From positions 124,001 through 188,000 of the forward strand of contig PUDQ02000036.1 in assembly GCA_002964805.2 (NCBI GenBank): a stretch of 64,000 nucleotides of DNA, read 5' to 3'. Source of the DNA: Trametes villosa. Its lineage: Eukaryota; Basidiomycota; Agaricomycetes; Polyporales; Polyporaceae. A program made the translations under genes and the position numbers. The notes under the pieces were generated by a model, which saw nothing but the letters and a program-made list of their open reading frames with translations, did not search any database and was not told the DNA's origin. Positions 38,414 to 49,286 of this stretch are shown piece by piece. Numbering within the stretch: position 1 is the stretch's first letter; every line of letters begins with the position of its first letter.

Positions 38414-39035
38414 GGTGCCGAGTACAGCGAGCTTATTGGAACTTGAATGAGCGCGTTATTGAGCGCGAAGGGACGTGCTAGCGACGAGATATGCCGCAGG
38501 GTTAGTGCTAATAAAGTGAGTCCGCAAGGGAGGCCGTCCAAGCCATCGAGGGTCGTTGTATGCGCCTCTACGCCGAGCCGACGCAGCACAAGCGAGGAAA
38601 CAAGCTCGAGCAACGAGCTCGCGGACCAGTGTAACCGAAACAAAGCCCAGATTATGCCAGCTATCTGTCAGAGCCGTCGTCTACTGCCAGAGGCCGCCGC
38701 CAGTCCGTAGCGATGGCTGCCGTCGAGGACCGAGTCCGGCGGCTGCGTGCTCAGCACTAGATACCCAGCCTAGGTGCGAGCGGGCGAGGGCGACTGGCAG
38801 GCGCGTGAGATCGAGTGCAGATCGGGCGCCGCGAGGGACGTGGGGCCACGCGAGCAGACAGCAGGCAGCCCGTCGAGCTACGCGGTGGGCGAGTCGGCAG
38901 AGGGCGGGAGAGAGCCAGCCAGGGCAGAGCGCCGTGCACGACCGAGCGAGTCTCTCCCCAGCACTCAGCATGGGCAGAGGCCGACGGGCGAGGGAGAGAC
39001 GACGTCATCGATAGACGCGATCGAGGATAGACGCC

Positions 39036-39142
39036 GGATGGATGCGAGCCACGTGGGCCCATCTCTCCCTGCTGTCCTCGCCTGCTCCCTGCTCGCTGCT
39101 CTCTGCTTTAGCTGCTACTGGGACTGGGAGAGGAGTGCAGCG
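39036..39142 (+). promoter_or_regulatory. Importin 5' leader with in-frame upstream ATG and CACGTG
   Basis: An ATG at about 39038 lies in frame with the importin ATG and encodes a 35-residue hydrophobic, Cys-rich stretch. The chosen start at 39143 fits the short N-terminus of Kap121. The palindrome CACGTG sits just after the upstream ATG. Units 1 and 3 keep the same in-frame extension; unit 2 does not. No TATA box is visible directly upstream. Confidence 0.45.
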
Positions 39143-42100
39143 ATGGCCGACGTGCTTGTCCCGCCCGAGATCACCGCAGAGGTTACCCAGATCCTCTCCA
39201 ACCTCGTCCTCGGCGACAATGCCATCCGCTCCAGGCGAGTCCCCGCCCTGCATCGATCCCCGCCGTCCACTGACTACCGCGCCGCCTGCACTGCAGCGCT
39301 GAGAAGGCGGTCAATGACCGGCTCGAGCAGACCCCCGAGCTCTATCTGCTCGCCATCGCCCAGTTCGCCACCTCCGCCGACACCGAGCTCGTGAGTCCTT
39401 TTCCCCGTCCTCCCCGCGCACGCGATCGACCGCGCCCCAGATGCGCTCCTTCTCCCTCGTCCTCCTCCGCCGCCTCCTCTTCCGCCCCCCCTCCCAAAAC
39501 CGCCTCGCCCTCTACGACCAGCTCTCTGCCCCCGCCATCGCCACCCTCGAGCGCATCCTTCTTCATTCCCTCCTCCATGAGCCCGCCCCCGTCGTCCGCC
39601 ACAAGACCGTCGACACCGTCACCGACCTCTCCAATTACTCCATGAAACGGGGCCGCCCATGGCACGCTCTCCAATCACAAGTCTTTGCCATGGCCGACAG
39701 CGCCGACCTCAACACCCGCGAGGCCGCCTTCCGCGTCTTCGCCGGCTGTCCCAACCTGATCATGGACCTCCAAACGGACGCCATCCTTGCTATCTTACAG
39801 AAGGGTCTCCAGGACCAGCAGAGCACCGAGGTGAGCTACTCTCCTACGTGTCCACTACTCCACTCCCCTTCGCGCCCGGTGCTTGATCCTCCGGGCGCGC
39901 CTTCGATATCTGATCCTCGCGCTTCTCCGCACTCCCCTTGATCCATTCGCCCCTCGCCCGTCTCCTCTCGCGCGAATCCGTTAGTGCGTGCTGAAGACGC
40001 GCGCGGAACCCTCGAGGACGCCCGTGCGGTCTGCTCGATGGCGCCCCCGCGTGTGCGCGACCGCGCGGGATCGACCGTCAGGTGCGCGGGCGCGCCGCAG
40101 CGTCCGGCGGTGGATCCCCCGGAGATGCTGGCGTAATCACCGCACGGTCTCCGGGGTGGCTTTACCAGAGCTTCGCATCCGACACGCAGGCGGCTCCGCG
40201 CGAGGGCGCCATGCGAGTCATCGCGTGCTGAGCGCTGAGGAGCAATTGAGCTTGCCCCCGTATGTGTCTGTACAGGCCGAGGCGCGGTGGATTATGCATA
40301 GTCCGCAGAGGCCCTGCTCGTGCAGAGCCGCTAGACGGTGGGCACACGCTTGCAAGGGCAGCCGTGTCCTTGTGCTCGCCCGCGCACAGAGACGGCAGAC
40401 ATGCATCCGGGCTCCGCACACGACGGCGTCGCGGTGGTAGGCAGCGCGCGGCGCGCCTCGGACACCTGCGCGTGCTCGAGGTCTTGCACCCCGCTCGCTC
40501 GGACAGGCACCTGGCCGGCGCACGTTGGGCGGGACTCGTGCTGTCCTGGGAATCACTGCCAGCCCGCTCGTCGCGCAGAGACGCTGACGGCGGGAACGCG
40601 CCCGTGTCCTGGCGACCGCTGGCCGGGCTCGTGTGCACGGTGCCGCGCATGGGCTTCGGATGACGGCGTGGAGGCGGCCCATCGCCACCCTGCGAGCATT
40701 CGTGTCGCACATCCAGACGATCATGTCCGTGCTCGTTCGGGGTCTGAGCACGGCAGTGGATCGTCGAAAGACTGTCTCGTATTCGGAGGGGCAGGATTTT
40801 CATGGAGAATGACTCGCGTTCTGCGACACTAGTTCACAACAGACGCTGACCCTCGTTTTCGCAGGTCCGGCTCGCATCGCTCCGTGCATCGGTTGCGTTC
40901 CTGTCCGCGCTGGACACCGCGCAGCAGGCGCAGGCGCTCTCGCTCATGTACCCGATGCTGAACACGCTCCCCTCGCTGCCGCACGCGCGCCTCCCGCCGT
41001 TCCTCGCGGTCGTCACCGAGCTCGCGGCGTCGAACCCGCACCTCTTCCGCCCGCACGTGCCCGCGCTGCTCGCGTTCCTGCCCTCGCTGCTGCTCCCCGT
41101 CGTCGATGCAGGCCCGACACCCACTGTTGCACGGCCGAACCCGGGCGGCGGGAGCAGCTTCGCGTTCCCGCCGGCGCCGCAGGGGGGACAGGAGGATGAG
41201 AAGACACTGAATGGCGAGGACGACGAGGTGCGGAAGGGTGCGTTAGAGTTTATGACGACGCTGAGCGAGGCGCGGCCGGCGATGCTGCGCGGGATCGAAG
41301 GTTGGGTCAGTATCGTGGTGCGCGGCTGCCTGGAGGGTATGGGCGAGATCCCGGAGGACGACACGGACGAGTGGCTCGAGGCCGATGTACGTCCCCCCGC
41401 GTTCGCTCTGTGTTCTCGTGCTGACCCTTGGTGCAGCCGGCGGAGGACCCGACGGACGACACGTACCCGCACACGTACGAGCACTCGCTAGACCGGATCG
41501 CGTGCGCGCTCGGGGGCGGCGCGGTGCTCCCGCCCGCGTTCACGTTCATCCCCGCGATGCTCGCGAGCCACGACTGGCGGCTGCGGCACGCGGGGCTCAT
41601 GGCGATCGCGGCGATCGCGGAGGGCACGAGCAAGGTCATGCAGCAGGAGCTCGGCAAGATCGTCGAGTGCGTCCTTTTTGCTTCTCCGTGTCTTCGAGGA
41701 GAGATGGGATGCTTATTGGGGTTCTAGGCTCGTTACGCCGATGTTCAAGGACCCGCATCCGCGTGTGAGGTACGCTGCGTGCCAGTGTATGTGAGTGCCG
41801 CCGCGTTTGTTGGAGGTTTTCCAGACGCTGATCACTCGTTTGCAGAGGACAGCTGTGTACGGATCTGGAGGTGAGATCGAAGCGGTTTGGTATGCTTGGA
41901 CAGTACTGACGCGCCGCGATGTGCAGGAGGTCGTACAGGAAAAGTTCCACGAACAGATCTTCGCCGCGCTGATACCCGCCTTAGAGGCACCCGAAGCCCG
42001 GTACGCTGCTCCCTGCCCACCCTTTTCTTTATTCCGGATACTGAGCGCCGTTCGTTCGATATTTAGAGTGCACGCGCACGCCGCGGCGGCGCTGATCAAT

Positions 42101-43614
42101 TTCTGCGAGGGCGTCGAGCGCGAGACGCTCATCCCGTACCTCGACCCGATCGTCGAGCGCCTTCTTAAGCTGCTCAACCCTGGCGCGGGCGTGCAGCCGA
42201 AGCGATACGTCCAGGAGCAGGTCATCACCACGCTCGCGATGGTCGCCGATGCGAGCGAGGCGACGTTTGCCAAGGTATGTCTGCGTCGACATTCGGTTTG
42301 GTGCCAGGCGGGAACTTAGAACGGCTCGGTAGCACTACTCGTCGATCATGCCGTTGCTGCTGAATGTGATGCAAAACGCGAACGGGCCCGAGTACCGCAA
42401 GCTGCGCGTGAAGGCGATGGAGTGTGCGGGGCTTATTGGTAAGGATGTCGAGCTCTAGAATGTCGCTGCATGTTCCTGACTTTCAGCTGTATAGCCATCG
42501 CGGTCGGCCGAGACGTGTTCCGCCCCGATTCAAGGACGTTCGTAGAGTTGCTCATGCGCATACAAAGTACGTCCAGTATGCGCGCGCTGCGATCCTGTGG
42601 GGCTGACGCCTCGCACTCGCAGATAGCCCGGCGGACCCGAACGACACGATGCTGAGCCACTTCCTGATCGCGACGTGGGCGAAGGTATGCCAGGCGCTCG
42701 GGGAGGAGTTCGAGCCGTACCTCCCGGTCGTCATGCCTCCACTGCTCCGCGTCGCGAGCTCGAAGGCGGATATCTCGATATACGGTACGACGCTTTGACG
42801 CTCTCTTGCACTTGCGCGCTCTCGCTGATGCTCGATGCGGCAGACGACGATGAGGAGCACGAAGACCGCGACGGCTGGGAGAGCATCAGCATGGACGGGC
42901 GCCAGGTCGGCGTGAAGACGTCCGCGCTCGAGGACAAGTGCCAGGCGTTCGAGACGCTCCTCATCCACGCGTCGACGCTAAATGCGCGCTTCGGGCCCTA
43001 CGTCGCGCAGGTACTCGAGCTCGCGCTCCCCGGCCTGCGGTTCTACATCCACGAGGGCGTGCAAGAAGCATGCGCAATGTACGTACTCGTGCATTTTCTT
43101 GCGCTTTTCACGCCCCGCACGCGTGCTGACCCATGTCCTCCTTCCGCGTAGGCTCGTCCCCGTGCTCATGTCGTGCGGGAAGAACAGCGGGACCCTGACG
43201 AACCAGATGGTCACCGCGACGCTCTCGCAGCTCATCACCTGCATCGCGAACGAGACAGACTCGTCCTTCCTCGCCTCGCTCTACAAGTGCTTCCTCGACA
43301 CCGTGCTCGTGCTCGGCGGCCCGCCCGCGCTCGCGCCCGAGCTCCGGCAAGGCGTCGTGGACGCGACGAAGCGGCAGCTGAACGCGCTCGCGGACCGGCG
43401 CAAGGCGCGCGCCGCCCGCGCGCCGCACGAGCTGCGCGAGGAGCGCGAGGACCTCGCGCTCATCCAGGAGATGGAGGACTTCGCGATCGAGGACATGGCG
43501 AAGGTCCTCCGGACGGTCGAGGCGCCCCCGGAGCTGATGATCGCGGTCTCGAGTCTGCGCCAGCTCGCGCTGAACCTATCGGACTGGGAGGGCGAGGACG
43601 AGGGCGGGAGTTAG
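39143..43614 (+). CDS. Importin beta family, Kap121/PSE1/importin-5 type (C-terminally short)
   Basis: Nuclear import receptor that would bind cargo NLS and RanGTP through a HEAT-repeat solenoid (family knowledge). Fourteen exons: 39143-39234, 39297-39390, 39441-39830, 40865-41386, 41437-41666, 41728-41790, 41846-41870, 41927-42000, 42067-42274, 42333-42438, 42495-42566, 42623-42784, 42844-43078, 43152-43614; 911 codons in one frame. It matches yeast Kap121 along its length: '[12 protein letters not shown]' near the N-terminus, '[13 protein letters not shown]', 'HAAAALINF', 'YVQEQVITT', 'MPLLLNV' and the acidic loop then 'GWESI...VKTSALEDK' near residue 690. Kap121/IPO5 proteins are about 1090 residues, and the last ~180-200 (final HEAT repeats) are missing: the frame ends in an acidic tail at TAG. 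Intron 1 is GC-AG, exon 7 is only 25 nt and intron 3 is 1034 nt. Its first 390 bp are the source of the array fragments. Confidence 0.93.
39831..40864 (+). other. Oversized intron 3 of the importin gene
   Basis: The intron starts GTGAGC and ends TTTTCGCAG, and the flanking codons join to give 'QSTEVRLASL', as expected for the family. All other introns of the gene are about 45-75 nt; this is 1034 nt. It contains long chance frames on both strands but no recognised domain, repeat ends or target-site duplication. Confidence 0.8.
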
Positions 43615-44179
43615 GCGGGGACGGTATGTGCGTTTGTGTTACCCTGAGATGAGAATGTGTGTATTCGGCGTCTGGTGTACGTATAGAATGCTCCGGAATA
43701 TCTTCCTTGTCTTGTGTAGCTTGTATACGGGTGCCCAGCTTCTTCACGTTCTTAGGGGTGCCCGCAAACTTGAAGGAGACCTAAATGTGCGTACTGAGAG
43801 CTGTGGCGGACGAATGCGACTTGGGAGTGCGTCGTGACACTCGGTGAGTCGTCGCCGCCCTGATTATTTTGAAGTGCTGACGTTCCAAGCTCCTTACAGA
43901 TGCACCAGTAGACGGTCTAACGCACTATGCAGGTCATCCATAGACGGCAACGCGATTGTGCACATAATGCGAACCGCCCACAACGCACGCACATCAGTAC
44001 CGATGCATGGTGCTGCTTCGCACACTGGTACAGGTACGATAGAAGGCGGACTGCCCCCCGACACGTCAATACCGCGAATCGGCCTCATGGAATCATGTGT
44101 CGATTAACCCTCTCCAGTAGCAAGCTGTATCAGCCATACTCACTCTCGTTCAGTCGCGTTACGTCGTTCCGTTACAGGA

Positions 44180-44398
44180 AGTATCTACCTGAACCTCGAG
44201 GACACGTACCCGAACCCAGTGCAGTGGACGATCGCCGCGAGAGCATTCACACGATCACCTCTTCCGCGAGATTCGTCCACGCGCACTCCACGACCCGTGT
44301 ACGCCCGTCGGCATTCCCTCTTCTACCTCGTGAGATATGCCATGCTCACCCCAGGTACATTCTCAGGAGGAAGCAAAGAAGATCGGGTGAAAGCTTAA
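44180..44398 (+). CDS. Possible gene remnant (unidentified)
   Basis: An open frame following TTACAG reads 72 codons to TAA 44396-44398, including 'LNLEDTYPNPVQW' and 'LFYLVRYAMLTPG'. The residue mix is protein-like, but no upstream exon or ATG was found. It may be a remnant of an older gene or a chance frame. Confidence 0.2.
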   Translation, partial: SIYLNLEDTYPNPVQWTIAARAFTRSPLPRDSSTRTPRPVYARRHSLFYLVRYAMLTPGTFSGGSKEDRVKA

Positions 44399-44850
44399 GC
44401 TAATATGCCAGTAACCACCGCCCGCCCTGGACTGCGAGTCTTCTCTGACGCGTTCTCAGCAGGTTGGGAACCTCCCAATGTTGCGGATCGCGTCATATGT
44501 TCATCCACCCCAGTACGGTGGCATGTCGTCGACATACCGATTCCGGCTGCCTATCCTCGTACGCCCGACATACATGTATCTGGGAAAGGTACATGTCCAG
44601 GCTTATTCGAGCAAAAGGCACGAGCAGCGGCGATTGCCTCGACTCGCTCTCTGCTTCTACTGCCTCCTGCATATGTATCCCACTCGGCCCTTTATTATTT
44701 CGCATGTAAACTGACTAACTGACACGGTCAGCGGACATCCGCCATTCTCCCATGTGGCCTCTGCTCTATCGCGAATGCCCATTCCACATTCCCAGCACTC
44801 CCAACCCACGTCCCGGACACCGTCCGTCTCGGCCTACCGCGCGACCCCAT

Positions 44851-44860
44851 GTATAAGACA
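44851..44860 (+). promoter_or_regulatory. TATA box of the O-methyltransferase gene
   Basis: TATAAGA begins at 44852, 92 bp upstream of the chosen ATG, a normal fungal distance; the sequence between is CT-rich. Confidence 0.6.
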
Positions 44861-44943
44861 TCCCACCCCTCCAGCCTCGCCGCCCAGCTCTCCACGGACA
44901 CGCCGCCGTCAGCCCGCACCCGCACCCGTCCCCACTCAGCACC

Positions 44944-46987
44944 ATGCCCTTCTCCGACCTGCGCGCGCTGCACGCCGTCATCGGCGAGGCGATCGACAAC
45001 ATCGAGAAGGTGTACAAGAGCCAGAGCCCGCCGCTCGAGTACCCCTCGCTCGACGTCCCGTACTACAGCAGCCAGAAGCACGCGCCCGAGGTCGACCAGG
45101 CGGAGGAGCTCAAGCTCACCGACGCCGTGTTCTCCGCCGCGAACCAGATCGTCGCCGCGTGCGGGCAGCTGACCGCGACGGTGCACAAGCCGTTCTTCCA
45201 GCTCGTCGAGGTCATCAACGGGGTGCGTCCTCTTCGCTGTTTGCTTCACTGTCCGTTTCGTATGAGGGGACGGCTGGCCAACTGGGATCCTAGGGTAACA
45301 TCGTCGCGCTGCTGCACTTTGTCGAGCAAACCCACATCCCGGAGATCCTGCGCGAAGCGGGTCCGTCGGGCGCGAGCACGAAGGACATCGCGGCGAAGGT
45401 CGCAGAGCTGCGCGCAGCCACGCCTGGCGCGAAGGCGGTCGACATCGACCCCGCGAAGATCGGTGCGCTCTCCCCGCTTCAACTCATACCATAGCGTGAA
45501 GCATGACTCGCCGGGAACAGGACATATTCTGCGTGTCCTGGCGACGTACCACTGGGTCCGGGAAGTGCAGCCGGACGTGTTCGCGAACAACCGGCTCACG
45601 TCGTTCATCGACTCCGGCAAGTCGCTCGAGCAGCTCAAGATCGCGTACGCACCCGCATTCCCTGCCTTGTCGCGTTTCGGCTAACCTGTCCTTGTGCAGG
45701 CCTCAGAAGAAGTACGACGAAACCGACGGCGTTGCCGCCTTCGCAGGCATGGCGTGAGTCCCCGCCCCTCCCCCTCTCCCTCCCTCTTCCATCTTCCCCC
45801 GCGCGCGTGACGTACTCACGCCCCGCACCGCAGGGGCGACGAGGTCTTCAAGTTCATGTCGAACCTCTCCGAGTGGCTGCTCGACGGCGGGCTGACGACG
45901 AACGCGACGAACGGGCTCGTGCTCGGCAAGACGTTCCCCACCGAGCGCAAGTACTACGAGTGGCTCGAGGAGCCGGGCAACGAGCGCCGCCTCACGCGCT
46001 TCGGCCACGCCATGAACGGCACGCGCTACTGGGAGGTCGCCGAGAACATCATCCACGGTGCGCCCCTCCCCGCCTCTGCTACACGGTTCGGCTTGGACTA
46101 ATGCGCGCGTGTGTAGGGTTCGCGTGGAACGACCTCCCGAAGGACGCGGTCGTCGTCGATATCGGCGGCGGCATCGGCTCCGTCTCCGTCATCCTCGCGC
46201 AGGCGTACCCGCACCTCCGCTTCGCCGTCGAGGACCGCGCGGGCGTCGTCGCCATCGCGCGCGAGGTGCGTCCGAGTCCCCCATTCCCCCAATGCCGTCT
46301 GCTCACCGTAGCGGCGGTCATGACAGGCGTGGGGCTCGAAGCACGCGGAGCTGTTTGACTCCGCGCGCGTCACGTTCCATGCGCAGGACTTCTTCGAGGA
46401 GCACCAGCCGTTCGACGTCCCGGGCGTCGGCACCGTCAGCCAGCCCGACGTCTTCCTCGCGCGCGCGGTCGCGCACAACTGGCCCGACAAGGACGTCCTC
46501 GAGTAAGCCCCCCTCACGCTGCTCCCTCTTCCTTGCTACACGTACTGAACGCTGATCGGGCGCAACGCAGCCTGCTGTCCATCCTGCGCCGCGCAGCAGG
46601 GCCGCACACGCAGCTCCTGCTGGTCGACAACCTGCTCCCGTACGCGTGCATCGACGACAAGGCGGTCATCGACAGTTCCTCCGAGGGTGCCGTGCGCTCG
46701 CTCGTCCCCGAGGGCTCCCCGCTCCTGCCGAACCTCGGCAAGGCGAGCGCCAACGGGTACATCCTCGACATCACCGTAAGCAGCCAGTTCTACAATTCAC
46801 GGACTGTGCGGAGAGATACTAACAAGTTGGACTTGGGGTGTGCCTGCAGATGTTGGGCATGTTCGACGCGAAGGAGCGCACGTACCGCGAGATCGACGCG
46901 CTCACGCAGGCGACGGGCTGGAAGATCACGGGCGTGAAGCGCGCGGTGGGCTCGCTGTGGGCGTACACGACCGCGGTGCCGGTGTAG
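44944..46987 (+). CDS. SAM-dependent O-methyltransferase (Methyltransf_2 / COMT-like)
   Basis: Predicted to transfer a methyl group from S-adenosylmethionine to a hydroxyl, probably on a phenolic or polyketide-like small molecule (family inference; substrate unknown). Nine exons: 44944-45222, 45294-45462, 45521-45644, 45700-45753, 45834-46057, 46117-46265, 46327-46502, 46571-46775, 46850-46987; 505 codons. An N-terminal dimerisation-type winged-helix region ('GHILRVLATYHWV', about residue 150) precedes the SAM-binding motif 'VVVDIGGGIGSVS' (about residues 293-305). 'HAQDFFEEHQPF' and the catalytic-base region 'RAVAHNWPD' (His about 383) follow, then the C-terminal 'GWKITGVKR'. Length is usual for fungal members. 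The start is supported by the TATA box 92 bp upstream. Next gene downstream, a damaged F-box gene, is on the same strand but 560 bp away. Confidence 0.92.
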
Positions 46988-47546
46988 ATGTGTTGGCATT
47001 GCCATCTGGAGATGTTCTACTACTGGAGTGCACAGACAGCATTGACAGGTATAAGTATAGATCCCAGGGCGCATTGGTTGAGTAGGATCTGTATCAAATT
47101 TAAGCGGTTAACTTATACATACTATCGAGGCACGTATGCGGGACATCCTGCTGTTCACGGAGATTACTTGGTGCTTTAGTGCTTCAAAGCGAGTGTTTAG
47201 AGCAATTGAATGCATAGCACCTCCCGCATCTGGCTACGGGCTAGTGGCGGCTTTCCATGTGGCTGCCATGGCGGCGGGCCGCCTGCCCATATTTGGATGG
47301 CCGCCGCACGTTCCGCCGCGGCGGGCGCGATCTGAATTCGAACCACTATGGTCAGCCTCCGGCCTCAGACATTCGGGCTGAGCCTGAGCAACATCCTCAG
47401 CTACAATACGTACTAATCGTACACGACACCATCCTGAAGCCGACTGGTAAGTATTCGTTAGATATGGCTATGATTCCTCGACATCCGGGACTTGCGATTC
47501 AACTACTGCCTGCTAACCCACTGCATCTAGTTAGGATTACCTCGAT
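46988..47546. other. Intergenic, methyltransferase to F-box gene
   Basis: About 560 bp. A GTAAGT at about 47451 and a CATCTAG about 80 bp later could mark a 5' UTR intron of the F-box gene. Nothing else recognised. Confidence 0.5.
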
Positions 47547-49286
47547 ATGCTGGACGAGTCAGCCGCCCACACGGTGCTGTACAACACCGACTTGCTTTAC
47601 TGCATATTCTCCCAGATGGCGTATCCTCCTCGCTCGCCCTTGGCAGTCGAAGACATCAACCCGAGGTCATTTGAACGAACCCTCGTATCGACCGCTCAAG
47701 TCTGCAAGACGTTCTCAGACCCTGCGCTTCGTGTCCTCTGGCGGTCACTCCCTGACCTGCGGCCACTTTGGGCCCTGCTTTTCCCGCTCGAAGAGCTCTA
47801 CGGCGCGTCTCAGGCTGTTGCCCCTTTTGGGTCAATGTCCGATGGCAACTATGTGCGGGATTCTCTCCAATACGGAATTTTGCTTTTTGTGGCGCGTCTG
47901 ACACTCTCCTAGGTATCTCCTGCACTTGGAGATGGTCCTGGTAGGAAGTGGGAGCGCTTCCAGAAGCATGCTGCTCTCGTGCGGGCAATTCGCCAGGAGA
48001 CGTTCACCTCTACGCACGCTCCCCCATCCTTCTGGGACTTTCTCGCCCACGAGCTCGATGGCCTACCCATTCTACCGCGCCTCCACAGCATCTCCTGGAC
48101 GCTGCCCAACCCCTATCAGACTACAATATTCTCAGTATTGCACTCGACTGTACGTGCGCTCGCGCTCGACTTTGCGCCACCACCCGAAAACGCCCATAAT
48201 GTGCCGGGATGGGGGACGCACGCGCAGCGGCAGGACGCGATGGTGGGCCTGCTGCAACGCGCCTGCAAGGACGCGCCACATATCGTGGACCTCACGCTCT
48301 CCGGGTGCATGTACACCGTCCCCCTCCTCAAGGTCGTCCTTCCGCTTAAACCGGCCCTCCGACGGCTGAACCTCTGTGAAGCGGCGCCAGTGGACTTGGC
48401 GACCCTCCGCATGCTCGCGCGCATGGACGCACTCGAAGCGCTAGAAAACGTGCCAATCAAACACGCGCGGGTCAACGGCGCCTTCACCGGTTTCCCTGCC
48501 TTGAAGACGCTCAGCGTCATGGGTCCGCTCGCCGCTCACGTCCTTCGCGGTGCGGTCGCGCCAGACCGCATGGGAGTGGGAGATGGCCTTCCACCGGATC
48601 GAGAGCGTACTCTCCAAACTCACGGCATTTGGACTCGAGATCGACTCGCGAGAGGCCGAGCTTCCAGACGCACAAGAGGCTCTCAGACGCGGCATCGAAG
48701 TGCACAAACTCTCCGAGCTTCTGGTGCCGCTGCTCGCGCCGCTCGCGCACGTCGAAACGCTCCGCCTCTCCTTCGCCAACATCGCCTTGGAGTACGATGA
48801 CAGGGAGCTCGGCCGCGTCGCGCAAGCACTCCCGCAGTGCCTCGCGCACTTCACCCTTATCGCGGACACATCTTCAAGACTCCCTACTCTATCCTCGCTT
48901 GTGTCTTTCTCGCGGTGGTGCCCGCGCCTCTAGACATTCGTCCTCCCGCGCATCAATCTCGCCGCCGCCCCCGCACTTTCGGCACTGCAGTCCTCGCACA
49001 CCATGCACCGCGCGCTCCACACGCTATGTATTCTGGACTCTAGGAATCTAGCGGACGAGAAGAGCCTTGCAACGCTTCTGGTATTGGGTCCGCCCTGGCT
49101 GCGGCATTTCCGTTTTTGGACGTGACGACGTGCTGGAACCCGCCGCGGACGCGACTTCACATCGACGCGGAGGACGAGCGGCGGTTCGGCTATGCGGAGA
49201 GCCGCGAACTATGGGACAAGGGTCTGGTGGTCTGGAGAAATATCCTGCAAGCGGCAGAAGCTTCGCACCGTACGGACGAGCCGTAG
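47547..49286 (+). pseudogene. F-box/leucine-rich-type gene with frameshifts and a stop
   Basis: F-box proteins recruit substrates to SCF ubiquitin ligases (family knowledge). Exon 1 (47547-47852) has the fungal F-box layout: 'LLYCIFSQM' followed by 'AQVCKTFSDPALRVLWRSLPDL'-type sequence. An intron of 60 nt leads to exon 2 at 47913, which reads as an irregular leucine-rich region to about 48545. The matching frame then shifts by one base near 48545-48550. It continues ('EWEMAFHRIESVLSKL') to a TAG at 48931-48933 where 'PRLxTFVLP' suggests a former GAG or similar codon, and shifts again near 49090 before ending 'RNILQAAEAS...' at TAG 49284-49286. Three lesions in otherwise protein-like sequence imply a pseudogene or a locus with assembly errors. 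Confidence 0.75.

Larger units (their letters stand above)
1..39533 (+). repeat. Tandem array of ~10.4-kb units ending in importin 5' fragments
   Basis: The same ~10.4-kb block recurs head to tail. A landmark 'TGATGCACAGGCTC' falls at 7, 10809, 22978 and 33362 (first copies differ by a base or two), and the importin start codon at 5772, 18411, 28699 and 39143, so both landmarks step together. Copies are clearly homologous but differ by many substitutions and small indels. The join between units lies inside importin exon 3: after 'CTCTCCGCCC' the truncated copies switch to 'GCGGCTGGCCACGG', whereas the last copy runs on into the real gene. The left end is outside the window, so total copy number is unknown. 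No LTRs, transposase or reverse transcriptase motif was recognised; segmental duplication by unequal exchange is the simplest reading (inference). CpG is abundant in all copies, which argues against RIP-like C-to-T decay. Confidence 0.93.
29073..39533 (+). repeat. Array unit 4, merging into the intact importin gene
   Basis: Last unit (10.5 kb). It carries the same landmarks (33362; TATA-like at 37469; short ORF tail ending 38413) and then the importin 5' end, which here continues past the breakpoint position (about 39533) into unique coding sequence. This is therefore the likely parental locus of the truncated copies, or the edge at which duplication stopped. Stretches such as 29340-31500 and 32430-37460 hold no gene I can support. 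Confidence 0.9.
43615..44943. other. Intergenic, importin to methyltransferase
   Basis: About 1.3 kb. The first part is presumably the importin 3' UTR. A 73-codon open stretch after a TTACAG acceptor (44180-44398) is listed separately. The last 95 bp hold the methyltransferase core promoter. Confidence 0.6.

Noticed and set aside
1..39533. Array as an LTR retrotransposon or Helitron family
   Set aside because: No long terminal repeats, reverse transcriptase, integrase, Rep/helicase or target-site duplication was seen, and unit joins fall inside an importin exon.
1..39533. RIP-mutated repeats
   Set aside because: All copies remain rich in GC and CpG, the opposite of the AT-rich, C-to-T depleted outcome of RIP.
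40162..40803. 213-codon minus-strand frame inside importin intron 3
   Set aside because: No domain, no splice or promoter support; low-complexity Arg/Ser/Ala composition fits chance.
47320..47350. tRNA-like T-loop (GATCTGAATTCGAACC)
   Set aside because: No cloverleaf could be built around it on either strand.
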